From NCBI GenBank assembly GCA_044229535.1, contig JBGASU010000001.1:186001-250000 (forward strand): DNA of 64,000 nt, in the 5' to 3' direction. The translations under genes and the position numbers were made by a program. Under the pieces are notes generated by a model, which did not search any database, was not told where the DNA came from, and worked only from the letters and a program-made list of their open reading frames with translations. Positions 26,598 to 35,713 of this stretch are shown in pieces. Source of the stretch: CAZLFQ01 sp044229535 (lineage in GTDB: Bacteria > Pseudomonadota > Alphaproteobacteria > Rickettsiales > Midichloriaceae). The first letter of the stretch is position 1. Each line of letters starts with the position of its first letter.

Positions 26598-26612
26598 TTA
26601 ATGGAGAGTTAA
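26598..26612. promoter_or_regulatory. CtrA-type box upstream of the C58-like protease gene
   Basis: TTAA (26598-26601), TGGAGAG, TTAA (26609-26612). Towards the minus-strand gene, TACAAT (complement of 26581-26586) follows after 11 bases. The box is 46 bp from the start codon, at nearly the same distance as at three other genes here. Confidence 0.6.
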
Positions 26613-26649
26613 TTTTATGAATTTAAATCGGCTGGAGATAGGGTTTCAC

Positions 26650-28083
26650 CTATAAATTAGAAACAGATTTTAGCCTTTTTCTTTGATTTGACGGTGGGAT
26701 ATGCAGCTGCTCACGGTACTTAGCAATAGTTCTGCGTGAAATGTTAATACCTTTGTCGTTTAGATTTTTTGCAATTTCATCATCGGATAAGACAGCACTT
26801 GGTTTTTCTTGCTCTACCAGCTCTTTAATTTGTTGTTTTACTGCTGTAGTAGATATCATGTTTTCAGAAATATTAGAGGTGAGGGCGGTGTTAAAGAAGT
26901 ATTTTATCTCGTATGTCCCCATAGGTGTTGATAGCACTTTATTGCTAATCCTACTAATAGTACTTTCATGAAGGCCAACTTTTTTAGCTATAATGCTTAA
27001 AGTCATTGGTTTTAAATGACTAATGCCACGGCGGAAAAAATCGTATTGCTGATTCGCAATTTCTGTTGCAACTTTTAATATAGTGTCACTGCGTTGCTGT
27101 ACTGCGCGTATTAGCCAGTTTGCATTTTGTAAACGCTCAGTGCAGTACTGCTTTTCATTTTTGCCTTTGGTTTGCATTATGATGTTTTGAAAATATTTAC
27201 TATTAACAAAAACTTTAGGAAGACTCTCTGCATTAAGCGTTACTTTAATTTCTCCTTTTGGATCAAAATTTATGAATGCATCAGGTATTAAAATTCTAGA
27301 TCCATCTTTGCCAAAATTTCTTCCTGGTTTTGGATCTAGCTGTTTTATCCGCTCCATGCATCCACTCAATTCTTCTTGAGTAACGCCAGAACTTTTACAA
27401 AAAGATTTTATATCACCTTTTGCAATTTTATCTAAATGTGAGATGACAACGTCCATTTGATCATCCAATACATTTTGTTGTTTTAATTGTAGTCTTAAGC
27501 AATCCTTTAAATCTACTGCGTAAACACCCGAAGGATCTAGTTTGTAAAGTTGGGTTAAGACCTTTTTGATATCAGATTTTGTTGCTTTAAGACTTTCTGA
27601 TATTTGGTCAATGGATTCTGTGAGATAGCCATTGTCGTCAATAATATCCGTTAAATATGCTGCAATTATTCTTTGAGAATTATTTTGGATTACTATGTTT
27701 ATTTGGGTTAGTAGGTGTTCTTTCAGAGATATATTATCGTTGGAAATTTTATCGAATATGTCACGCTCGTTATCATTGTTAGTATAATTTTTTTCATATC
27801 TTAAATAGCTTTCTTCTTGCCACTCTGTATGCAATTCTTTGTTGTCGTGTGTTTTAGATTCTAATTTGTTTTTTGGCTCTTTATCTTTTTCTTCTAAAGA
27901 GTATGTTTCTTCATTCTCATTTGCTTCAAGAAATGGGTTGTTTTCTAATTCATTTTCAATGTGGGTGCGAAGATCAACAGTCTGCATTTGCAGTATTTTT
28001 AGTGACTGCTGCATTTGTTTGGAAAGTACCAAACTTTGGGACGCCTTTTGTGTTAGTTTTTGTTCGTACACACCAAAAGCCAA
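26650..28083 (-). CDS. rpoN: RNA polymerase sigma-54 factor
   Basis: A 477-residue RpoN. Region I starts with LVLSKQMQQSLKILQMQTVDL (Gln/Leu-rich, contacts activators); an acidic region II follows; the core-binding domain contains GYLTESIDQISE and LDPSGVYAVDLKDCLRLQL; the DNA-binding part has the helix-turn-helix near IIAKKVGLHESTISRISN and the RpoN box SRRTIAKYREQLHIP (canonical ARRTVAKYRE). Sigma-54 needs AAA+ activators such as FlbD or NtrC types, none of which is in the window. Together with the nearby fliX-like gene it suggests a sigma-54 flagellar circuit. Confidence 0.96.
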   Translation of the reverse strand: MAFGVYEQKLTQKASQSLVLSKQMQQSLKILQMQTVDLRTHIENELENNPFLEANENEETYSLEEKDKEPKNKLESKTHDNKELHTEWQEESYLRYEKNYTNNDNERDIFDKISNDNISLKEHLLTQINIVIQNNSQRIIAAYLTDIIDDNGYLTESIDQISESLKATKSDIKKVLTQLYKLDPSGVYAVDLKDCLRLQLKQQNVLDDQMDVVISHLDKIAKGDIKSFCKSSGVTQEELSGCMERIKQLDPKPGRNFGKDGSRILIPDAFINFDPKGEIKVTLNAESLPKVFVNSKYFQNIIMQTKGKNEKQYCTERLQNANWLIRAVQQRSDTILKVATEIANQQYDFFRRGISHLKPMTLSIIAKKVGLHESTISRISNKVLSTPMGTYEIKYFFNTALTSNISENMISTTAVKQQIKELVEQEKPSAVLSDDEIAKNLNDKGINISRRTIAKYREQLHIPPSNQRKRLKSVSNL

Positions 28084-28150
28084 TAAAATATTGATTCAGC
28101 TTTGATGCTATATAATAAAAAATAAAAATTCAACGCTTAAGGTGAAGAAT

Positions 28151-29446
28151 TTATCTAGCACTCATCATTGAGATTGCAGCCTCTAGGCTAAGCTCATGTT
28201 TTTCGCCTGTGCGGCGCATTTTCAGCTCAACTTTGTTTTCCTTAATGCCACGTGGGCCAATTGTAAGAATCCAAGGCAACCCAATTAAATCCATTTTTGC
28301 AAATTTTGCGCCTGCACCATCTTGAGTGTCATCCATCAATACATCTTTGCCGTGCGCACGCAAGCGATTATAGGTTTCTAATGCAACTGCATCACACTCT
28401 TCATCACCTGCTTTTAAATTGATAATGCCAATATCAAATGGAGAAATAGCTTCAGGCCAAATTATACCGTTTGCATCGTGATTTGCTTCAATTGCTGCAC
28501 CAATTAATCTTGATACTCCTATTCCATAACAACCCATATCAAGGTGTTTTAGTTTTCCATCTTTATCTTGAACTTGCATATCTAGCGCTTTGCTATACTT
28601 GTCACCCAAATAGAAAATATGACCGACTTCGATCCCACGTTTTTCATTTAGTTTATCTACACTTACTGGGCAGTTGGCTGGATCATGTTTTTCTTCTTCA
28701 TTCGCATAAAATTTACTAAGCTCATCTAAACTTACATCACCAGCTTGCAAATATTCGATCATTGCATTTTCATAGAATATTTTGCTTTCACCTGTTTCTG
28801 CGAGAATATGGAATTCATGACTGTAATCACCTCCCATAGCACCTGTTGATGCTTTCACAGGAACAGCCGTCAGACCCATACGTGTATATGCTTTCATATA
28901 AGCAATTAGCATTGATTTATAGGTTTCAAGAGCACTGTCTTTTGTTAAGTGGAATGAGTATGCATCTTTCATCAAGAACTCTCTGCCGCGCATTACACCA
29001 AAACGAGGGCGGGTTTCATCACGAAATTTCCACTGAATTTGATATAAACTTTTTGGCAAATCTCTATACGATTGCACACTGTTTTTAAACAGATCGGTAA
29101 TTACTTCTTCTGCAGTTGGGGCAAATACTAGCTCATTTTCGTGACGATCTTTCATAAGTAACATGCGTTGGCTGTCATCCCAGTTACCAACACGGCCAGT
29201 TTTTTTCCATAAGTCTAGCGGTTGAATGCATGGCATTAGCACTTCTATAGCGCCAGCATTATTCATTTCCTCACGAACAATTTGCTCGATCTTTTTAAGT
29301 ACTTTTAAACCAAGGGGAAGCCAGTTATAAATACCAGATGATAATTGTCTAATCATCCCGGCACGCAGCATCAGTCTGTGTGATGCAATAGTCGCTTCTT
29401 TTGGGTCTTCTTTGAGTATCGGTAAAAAGTATTGGCTGAGTAACAT
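28151..29446 (-). CDS. proS: Proline--tRNA ligase
   Basis: A 431-residue class II synthetase of the short alphaproteobacterial type that lacks the editing insertion. Visible motifs are PLGLKVLKKIEQIVREEMN (motif 1 region), RPRFGVMRGREFLMKDAYSF (motif 2), ATGAMGGDYSHEFHI and GIGVSRLIGAAIEANHD (motif 3). It charges tRNA-Pro with proline. The length matches the family. It lies 67 bases upstream of rpoN on the same strand. Confidence 0.96.
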   Translation of the reverse strand: MLLSQYFLPILKEDPKEATIASHRLMLRAGMIRQLSSGIYNWLPLGLKVLKKIEQIVREEMNNAGAIEVLMPCIQPLDLWKKTGRVGNWDDSQRMLLMKDRHENELVFAPTAEEVITDLFKNSVQSYRDLPKSLYQIQWKFRDETRPRFGVMRGREFLMKDAYSFHLTKDSALETYKSMLIAYMKAYTRMGLTAVPVKASTGAMGGDYSHEFHILAETGESKIFYENAMIEYLQAGDVSLDELSKFYANEEEKHDPANCPVSVDKLNEKRGIEVGHIFYLGDKYSKALDMQVQDKDGKLKHLDMGCYGIGVSRLIGAAIEANHDANGIIWPEAISPFDIGIINLKAGDEECDAVALETYNRLRAHGKDVLMDDTQDGAGAKFAKMDLIGLPWILTIGPRGIKENKVELKMRRTGEKHELSLEAAISMMSAR

Positions 29447-29608
29447 AATGTTTCTAATAATAGTTTAATTCATCATGGATACCGCGAATTAATCGCAGTA
29501 TGACAGTATCAGTATCTTTAGCACTATTAATGCTTTATTTAAAGTTAAAAAAGTTGCAATTAGCGAAGTAATGCTGAAGAATGGTGCTTGAAAAACGTTC
29601 CTATTTGG

Positions 29609-29700
29609 ATTCGAAGAATCCGTTGGGAGTGTGCAGTTTGCGCTTAAAGTCCGCATTCGCGGCGCGCAAACTCCCCCGTAGCACACTCCCAAGTCTTCTT
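29609..29700. repeat. Dispersed palindromic element, copy D
   Basis: Perfect 12-bp arms TTGGGAGTGTGC (29623-29634) and GCACACTCCCAA (29681-29692) enclose AGTTTGCGC...GCGCAAACT. The tag GGATTCGAAGAATCC sits at the left edge, so this copy is inverted relative to A and E. The gap 29447-29738 contains no gene. Confidence 0.8.
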
Positions 29701-29738
29701 CTTATTCATATTAAATAGTATGTATTGGTAAAATAAAA

Positions 29739-30965
29739 ATGGCAAAAATTGTAAATATTAAAGCACGAGAAATACTAGACAGCAGGGGCAACCCAACTGT
29801 TGAAGTGGATGTGAAACTTGAGGGCGGATGCGTTGGCCGAGCAGCTGTGCCAAGTGGTGCATCTGTTGGAACAAAGGAAGCAATAGAGCTTAGAGATGGT
29901 GGTGATAGATACCTAGGTAAAGGCACTCTTAAAGCAGTAAAAAATGTGGAAACAGTTATTAAGTCGGCTGTGCTAAATAAAGAATTCAATGACCAAGAAA
30001 TTTTTGATAATTTGTTAATTAAGCTAGATGGCACTCCCAATAAAGAAAAGTTAGGCGCAAATGCCATATTGGCTTGTTCATTAGCTTTTGCCAAAGCTAA
30101 GGCAGAAGTACAATTAGTTCCATTCTACAAATATATTGGCAATGGAAACATTTTACCTAGGCCGATGATGAATATAATAAATGGCGGCGCACACGCCGAT
30201 AACCCAATTGATATTCAAGAATTTATGATTGTTCCGATGAAAAATCAATCCATTAGAGAATCGGTAAGGCAAGGTGCAGAGGTATTCCATACACTTAAAA
30301 AACTCCTCAAAGCTAAGGGATATAATACAAATATTGGTGATGAGGGTGGCTTTGCGCCGAACTTAAGGTCGGCAAAAGAAGCTTTAGATTTCATTTTAAA
30401 TGCCATAGAAAAAGCGGGTTACAAAGCGGGTAAAGATATTGCGCTTGCTCTAGACTGTGCTGCCAGCGAATTCTACGTAGATGGAAAATACGAGATGAAA
30501 GGCGAAGGGTTATCTATAGATTCAGATGGTATGACCAAATTCTATGAGACCTTAGTGCATGAATATCCTATAGTTTCCATAGAAGACCCAATGTCAGAAC
30601 ATGATGAACATGGCTGGAAAATTATGACAAAAGCCATGGGTGAAAACATACAAATAGTTGGAGATGATCTATTCGTAACCAACACAGCAATTCTTAAAGA
30701 CGGTATAAAAAAAGGACTAGCAAACGCTATTTTGATTAAGCTAAACCAAATAGGTACACTAACAGAGACGTTAAATACCATTAGATTAGCTAAAGAAAAT
30801 GGGTATAATACCATCATCTCGCATCGTTCTGGAGAAACCGAAGATACTACAATCTCCCACTTAGCCGTTGGCACAAATTCTGGGCAGATTAAAACTGGTT
30901 CTCTTTGCAGAACAGATAGGGTGTGTAAGTATAATGAATTAATTAGAATTGAAGAATCGCTGTGA
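29739..30965 (+). CDS. eno: Enolase
   Basis: A 408-residue enolase (2-phosphoglycerate to phosphoenolpyruvate). Conserved parts are present in order: REILDSRGNPTVEVDV, GASVGTKEAIELRDG, MNIINGGAHADNPIDIQEFM, GDEGGFAPN, magnesium ligands in SIEDPMSEHDEHGWK and GDDLFVTN, KLNQIGTLTET (catalytic Lys) and SHRSGETEDTTISHLAV. It is slightly shorter than E. coli enolase. Many Rickettsia lack a complete glycolysis; this gene points to at least a partial lower pathway. The stop overlaps the dapF start (TGATG). Confidence 0.97.
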   Translation: MAKIVNIKAREILDSRGNPTVEVDVKLEGGCVGRAAVPSGASVGTKEAIELRDGGDRYLGKGTLKAVKNVETVIKSAVLNKEFNDQEIFDNLLIKLDGTPNKEKLGANAILACSLAFAKAKAEVQLVPFYKYIGNGNILPRPMMNIINGGAHADNPIDIQEFMIVPMKNQSIRESVRQGAEVFHTLKKLLKAKGYNTNIGDEGGFAPNLRSAKEALDFILNAIEKAGYKAGKDIALALDCAASEFYVDGKYEMKGEGLSIDSDGMTKFYETLVHEYPIVSIEDPMSEHDEHGWKIMTKAMGENIQIVGDDLFVTNTAILKDGIKKGLANAILIKLNQIGTLTETLNTIRLAKENGYNTIISHRSGETEDTTISHLAVGTNSGQIKTGSLCRTDRVCKYNELIRIEESL

Positions 30966-31753
30966 TGTTAAAATTTGTAAAAATGCATGGGCTTGGAAAC
31001 GATTTTATAATCGTAGATTTTCGCCAAAACCAACAGAAACTATCAACTGCAGATATCCAAAAATTATGTGATCGTAATTTTGGAATTGGTTGTGATCAAT
31101 TTATTATCCTCAAAAATTCTAACAGAGCTGATTGTGAGATGGAAATTTATAACCCAGATGGTAGCCGCGCTGAAGCTTGCGGAAATGCTACGAGATGCGT
31201 TTCAATGCTAATTGGAAAGCCAAATTCAACTGTGCAAGTTGGTGAAAAGATTCTTGAGACCGTCTATAAAAACCCAGAGCAGATTACTGTAAATATGGGT
31301 AAGCCAAATTTCGAATGGAATAAAATTCCATTAAGTCATGAAGTAGACCCAATGGATATTTGGAAAGATGGTGTAAAGGGTCATGCAGTTAGTATGGGCA
31401 ACCCGCACTTTGTAGTGTTTGTTCAAGATTCAGACAAATATAGTGTTAAAGAAATTGGTGCGAAATTTGAAAATGATAAACTATTTCCAAATAGAACTAA
31501 CGTCGATTTTGCTCAAGTAGTAGATAACCAAAATATAAAATTACGTGTTTGGGAACGCGGCACAGGTGAAACAATTGCTTGTGGAAGTGGGGCGTGTGCA
31601 ACATTCTCTGTGGCAAATAAATTAGGTATGGTTGGCAATTCTGCAAACATCAATCTCAAAGGAGGCGTTCTGAAAATTGAGTATTCGAATGATAATTCAA
31701 TTCTAATGACTGGCTCTGCAACAAAAGTATTCGAAGGTGAAATTGCGCTATGA
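30965..31753 (+). CDS. dapF: Diaminopimelate epimerase
   Basis: A 262-residue DapF that converts LL- to meso-diaminopimelate for peptidoglycan and lysine. The two catalytic cysteines are in EACGNATRCVS and ACGSGACAT; MHGLGNDFIIVD and GNPHFVVFV are also conserved. ATG 30965 overlaps the eno stop by one base and its own stop overlaps the gltX ATG (ATGA), indicating a tightly coupled eno-dapF-gltX operon. Confidence 0.96.
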   Translation: MLKFVKMHGLGNDFIIVDFRQNQQKLSTADIQKLCDRNFGIGCDQFIILKNSNRADCEMEIYNPDGSRAEACGNATRCVSMLIGKPNSTVQVGEKILETVYKNPEQITVNMGKPNFEWNKIPLSHEVDPMDIWKDGVKGHAVSMGNPHFVVFVQDSDKYSVKEIGAKFENDKLFPNRTNVDFAQVVDNQNIKLRVWERGTGETIACGSGACATFSVANKLGMVGNSANINLKGGVLKIEYSNDNSILMTGSATKVFEGEIAL

Positions 31754-33141
31754 CAGTAATTACTCGCTTTGCGCCATCGCCAACAGGATATTTACACACT
31801 GGAAGTGCGCGTACTGGATTATATAATTTTTTATTCGCAAAACACCATGGTGGCAAATACCTGCTTCGTATTGAAGATACCGATAAAGAACGTTCAACCC
31901 CTGAAGCAACAAAAGCAATTTTAGAAGATTTGAAATGGCTTGGTCTTGAACATGATGGTGAGATTGTTTTTCAAGCGACTAGGCAAAAACGCCATGAAGA
32001 AGTAGCTCGAGAAATGGTGGTAAAAGGTAATGCATATTTTTGCTATAGCACTCAAGAAGAAATTGAAAAATTCCGTGCAGAAAACCCAAACGCAAAATTC
32101 AGAAGCCCATGGCGAGATAAAGCTCCTAAGTCTGAGGGAGCATATACAATTCGTTTGAAAGCCCCACAGACCGGCAAAACTTTTATTAAAGATTTAATTC
32201 AAGGTGAGATCACAGTTGATAACACAGAGTTAGACGACATGATAATGCTGCGCTCAGACGGCACTCCTACATATATGTTAGCAGTTGTGGTTGATGATCA
32301 TGATATGGGAATTACACATATCATTCGTGGAGATGATCACCTTACAAATGCATTCCGCCAAAAACAAATTTACATAGCGATGGGCTGGACAGTTCCAGAA
32401 TTTGCGCACATTCCATTGATATTAGATAAAGAAGGAAAAAAACTTTCTAAACGCAAAGGCGCACTAGGAATTTTTGAATATAGAAATATGGGCTATTTAC
32501 CTGAAGCTGTGAACAATCATTTACTACGACTTGGTTGGGGGCATGGTGACGATGAAATTATCCCAATGGATAAAGCTATTGAATGGTTTGGTTTGGATCA
32601 TTGCGGAAAATCAGGCGCGCGTTTTGACATTGATAAACTCAACTTCATCAATGCTCACTATATGAGAAATATGGATGAGGATAAGTTGTTTGAGATGGTG
32701 GCTTCCAGCTTTTCTAATCCTGTAGTTTTGCAAAGAATTAGAAAAGGTTTGGGTGGATTAAAAAATCGTGCACATACCTTGAATGAAATTGTTGAAGGCG
32801 CGCAGATATACGTTGCCAAGGCAAAAGAGTTAGATGAGAAATCGAAAGAAGTTTTGGCCAATGGTGGCAAGGAACTATTAGGTGAGCTTAAAGTTGTGTT
32901 AGATGGTTTAGCAAGTTGGAATCATGATGCAATTAAAGAGGCTTGTAATAAGCATGTTGAAGCTCGAGGTAAAAAACCTGCGGCAGCCATGATGGCACTT
33001 CGTGCTGGCGTGCTTGGCACCTTCGCCGCCCCTGGTATTTATGAGGTCATGGAAGTGATTGGGAAGGAAGAGGTGGTGAGGAGGTTAAGAGAATATGGAG
33101 CTGAGCAACAGGCTGACAGAGCAATGACCGCTAGAAGATAA
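31750..33141 (+). CDS. gltX: Glutamate--tRNA ligase
   Basis: A 463-residue class I synthetase. The HIGH-type motif is FAPSPTGYLHTGSART, the KMSKS-type motif is KKLSKRKGALG, and the domain between contains ATYMLAVVVDDHDMGITHII and RGDDHLTNAFRQ. It charges tRNA-Glu, and in many alphaproteobacteria a second copy charges tRNA-Gln before amidation; whether this is that copy cannot be told. Last gene of the eno-dapF-gltX run; a palindromic element follows. Confidence 0.96.
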   Translation: MTVITRFAPSPTGYLHTGSARTGLYNFLFAKHHGGKYLLRIEDTDKERSTPEATKAILEDLKWLGLEHDGEIVFQATRQKRHEEVAREMVVKGNAYFCYSTQEEIEKFRAENPNAKFRSPWRDKAPKSEGAYTIRLKAPQTGKTFIKDLIQGEITVDNTELDDMIMLRSDGTPTYMLAVVVDDHDMGITHIIRGDDHLTNAFRQKQIYIAMGWTVPEFAHIPLILDKEGKKLSKRKGALGIFEYRNMGYLPEAVNNHLLRLGWGHGDDEIIPMDKAIEWFGLDHCGKSGARFDIDKLNFINAHYMRNMDEDKLFEMVASSFSNPVVLQRIRKGLGGLKNRAHTLNEIVEGAQIYVAKAKELDEKSKEVLANGGKELLGELKVVLDGLASWNHDAIKEACNKHVEARGKKPAAAMMALRAGVLGTFAAPGIYEVMEVIGKEEVVRRLREYGAEQQADRAMTARR

Positions 33142-33174
33142 ACAAAATCTCAAAATAATTTTTGAATTATAGAA

Positions 33175-33276
33175 GAAGATGTTTGGGTGTGCGCTGCGGG
33201 GGAATTTTTGCGCGCCAAAGGCGGCTTCTAGCAAAAATTGGCACACCCAACTGATTCTTCGAATCCAAGAAAAAAT
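33175..33276. repeat. Dispersed palindromic element, copy E
   Basis: Perfect 10-bp arms TTGGGTGTGC (33183-33192) and GCACACCCAA (33241-33250) enclose an inner pairing, GAATTTTTGC with GCAAAAATTG. The tag TGATTCTTCGAATCC follows on the right. It ends a few bases before the stop codon of the minus-strand gene at 33281. Confidence 0.8.
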
Positions 33277-33280
33277 CTGT

Positions 33281-33823
33281 CTAAAGTTCAGTACTAACTT
33301 GCTCACCAAAAGAAGCCAAAATTTTACCAGTAATTTCTTCTTTAAATTCTTCTATTCTAATGTCAATATGAGAAGGATAAGGGTATTGCTGTGCACATAC
33401 TGCAAAAGTATTTCCAAGATAAGCTTGCCATTCAGCAGCCGTACTTTTATCTGAGATTTTGAGATGTGGACCAGTAAAATATTCTATCTCTATAGAATAT
33501 CCGTGCTTTGGTTTGTCAATTCCAACCACCCCTGACTCTGATGCTTCTACATGATCTCCAATTCTGAAAGCATTCTCATAACTAACAGCAGAAACAATGC
33601 ATTCAAACTTACTAAAAGAATATATGGCAGGAGCGTTATCAGCTGTATATTTTATAAGGCTTGAGTAGAATGAAGCATCAGCATCTTCAGGAATAAATTC
33701 TCCTATTTTGCTGTCAAGAAAATCATTCATTTTTTTGCTTTTATTCCTATCAGTAATAGTTGTAATAGGAAATGCTGCTGTAAACTCTTGCCCGATTCGT
33801 TGTAACTCAGTTTGTAAGCTCAT
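33281..33823 (-). CDS. Hypothetical protein, 180 residues
   Basis: No family is recognised. The protein is soluble-looking, with an N-terminal helix (LQTELQRIGQEFTAAF), a region of alternating strands (FECIVSAVSYENAFRIGDHV, YSIEIEYFTGPHLKISD) and a C-terminal helix (IRIEEFKEEITGKILASF). It has no signal peptide or membrane segment, and no CtrA-type box lies upstream. It is convergent with gltX, with a palindromic element in between. Confidence 0.6.
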   Translation of the reverse strand: MSLQTELQRIGQEFTAAFPITTITDRNKSKKMNDFLDSKIGEFIPEDADASFYSSLIKYTADNAPAIYSFSKFECIVSAVSYENAFRIGDHVEASESGVVGIDKPKHGYSIEIEYFTGPHLKISDKSTAAEWQAYLGNTFAVCAQQYPYPSHIDIRIEEFKEEITGKILASFGEQVSTEL

Positions 33824-33960
33824 AAATAATACCTATATTTTTATGGAGCGCAGATTTTATCATAGTTAGGGAGTAGATACAATAAATTTACCACAACTCT
33901 TGCTTTGAAAAGCCAATAAAGCGTGATATAGTTCTTATATTGCTACAAGATCGTAAAATC

Positions 33961-34887
33961 ATGACAAAACATATTGCAGTACTGATGGGCGGTTTATCCG
34001 CTGAAAATAGAGTATCCAAGTCTTCAGGTAATAATGTCTGTAAGGCATTGGATAATCTGGGATATAAGTATACAATAGTGGATCCTTGTCGTAAGGTTGC
34101 GGAAACTTTATCGCAGATCAAACCAGATGTGGTATTGAACGTTCTCCATGGTACTTTTGGAGAGGATGGGACGATCCCAGGCGTACTAGAAATGCTAGGC
34201 ATTCCCTATACTCATTCTGGAGTTTTGGCATCGGCTATTGGCTTAAATAAAGACATGACTAAGAAAATTGTAGGTCATAATGGTGTTAGAATTATTGATG
34301 GTATGACGGCTCATATCAAAGATGTGGTTGAGGCTGCGAGAAAAGGAAAAGATTTAATGCCCAGACCTTATATTGTGAAGCCAATTCAACAGGGCTCGAC
34401 AATAGGCGTGCATGTCATTGAAAAAGGTAAAGAAATAGATATTGACCCAGCAACTTGGCAATATGGTGATATAGTAATGGTGGAGAAGTTCATACCCGGA
34501 CTTGAACTTAGTACTGCTGTAATTGGCGATAAAGCCATGGGTACATTAGAGATAGTGCCTAAAGGCGGCTTCAACGATTATGATGCAAAATATACACCTG
34601 GGCAATCTGATCATATTTACCCAGCAATAATCCCAAAAGATGTGTATGAAGAATCGCTTCGATTCGCTGAAATCGCACATAAATCTTTGGGATGCAGAAC
34701 TATTTCAAGATCAGACTTTAGATATGATAAGGATGGAGATGGCAAGTTGTACTTCATGGAGATTAATACGCACCCTGGTTTGACAGGTACTTCTATCGTT
34801 CCAGATATTATTAAAGAAAATAATTTCTCAATGGAGCAATTAGTTGATATGCTAATCAAAGATGCTAAATGCGATATTAAACCATAA
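33961..34887 (+). CDS. ddl: D-alanine--D-alanine ligase
   Basis: A 308-residue ATP-grasp ligase that makes D-Ala-D-Ala for peptidoglycan. ATG 33961 is chosen over an upstream TTG at 33940 because it gives the normal start MTKHIAVLMGGLSAENRVS. Motifs: NVLHGTFGEDGTIPGVLE, the ATP-binding YIVKPIQQGSTIGV, VEKFIPGLELSTAVIG and the metal-binding FMEINTHPGLTGTSIVP. It leads the ddl-ftsQ-ftsA order common in proteobacteria; murC and murB are not adjacent. Confidence 0.96.
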   Translation: MTKHIAVLMGGLSAENRVSKSSGNNVCKALDNLGYKYTIVDPCRKVAETLSQIKPDVVLNVLHGTFGEDGTIPGVLEMLGIPYTHSGVLASAIGLNKDMTKKIVGHNGVRIIDGMTAHIKDVVEAARKGKDLMPRPYIVKPIQQGSTIGVHVIEKGKEIDIDPATWQYGDIVMVEKFIPGLELSTAVIGDKAMGTLEIVPKGGFNDYDAKYTPGQSDHIYPAIIPKDVYEESLRFAEIAHKSLGCRTISRSDFRYDKDGDGKLYFMEINTHPGLTGTSIVPDIIKENNFSMEQLVDMLIKDAKCDIKP

Positions 34888-34889
34888 CG

Positions 34890-35684
34890 ATGCGCGTACA
34901 CCACGGTAGAAATAAGACCTATAGCTATAAACCTCAGAGAAGGGGTGAAAAGGTTGCTCAAAAGAAAAAAAATTCGTTACACTGGACAAAGAAGTTCTTT
35001 GCTTTGGGGTGTCTAGTAGTTATAGGGATTCTTTTATTTCCATATAATGTTTTTGAAGATTCTAAATCTAAATGGAATCAGTTTTTACATAGAATGAATT
35101 TGCAGGTTCAACAGATAAATGTTTATGGAAATGACCGTGTGACAGCAGATCAAATAGCTGATGCGAGTGGTGTAGCAAAAGGAGATAATATTTACGATTT
35201 AAATTTACCTGAAATAAAATCAGAAATTGAGAAATTTAGTTGGGTAGAAAAAGCGACAATTGAAAGAAGGTTGCCATCGACAATCAATATTTATGTAGAA
35301 GAGAGAACGCCCAAAGCTGTGTTTTTTTATAATAATAAATTTACATTGATTGATGAATCAGGAAATATACTAGATGATCTCGAGTCACTACAAGAGGGGT
35401 ATATTTTAGTTCAAGGTAAGGGAGCGAATTTTGAGTTTTCTAGTGTTCTAGATGACTTATATGAAATAGAAGAAATATATTCTAACGTTGAAAGTTTAAC
35501 TAGGTTAGGCAAAAGACGTTGGGATGTTAAATTAAAAAATGGTGCAATCGTCAAGCTTCCAGAGGCAAATGTAGCAGTGGCTATAGCAGAATTGAAAAAA
35601 CTTATCCAACAAAATAATGTACTTTCTTTTCAATGCATGATAGATTTGCGATTCACCCCAGACAAAATCTATGTTAGATTCTAA
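34890..35684 (+). CDS. ftsQ: Cell division protein FtsQ
   Basis: A 264-residue bitopic division protein. The basic N-terminal tail is followed by one membrane segment (about residues 32-50, FFALGCLVVIGILLFPYNVF), a POTRA domain (VQQINVYGNDRVTADQIADA, then KFSWVEKATIERRLPSTINI and EERTPKAVF) and the beta domain. It starts two bases after ddl. FtsQ recruits FtsL/FtsB to the septum. Confidence 0.93.
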   Translation: MRVHHGRNKTYSYKPQRRGEKVAQKKKNSLHWTKKFFALGCLVVIGILLFPYNVFEDSKSKWNQFLHRMNLQVQQINVYGNDRVTADQIADASGVAKGDNIYDLNLPEIKSEIEKFSWVEKATIERRLPSTINIYVEERTPKAVFFYNNKFTLIDESGNILDDLESLQEGYILVQGKGANFEFSSVLDDLYEIEEIYSNVESLTRLGKRRWDVKLKNGAIVKLPEANVAVAIAELKKLIQQNNVLSFQCMIDLRFTPDKIYVRF

Positions 35685-35713
35685 CTAGGTAGGAATAAAT
35701 TTTTTTCATATAG

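Noticed and set aside
33179..33454. Open frame on the plus strand through palindromic element E and the 3' part of the 33281-33823 gene
   Set aside because: It starts in the repeat and runs antisense to a better gene; it has no recognisable domain. Repeats of this kind often create chance open frames.
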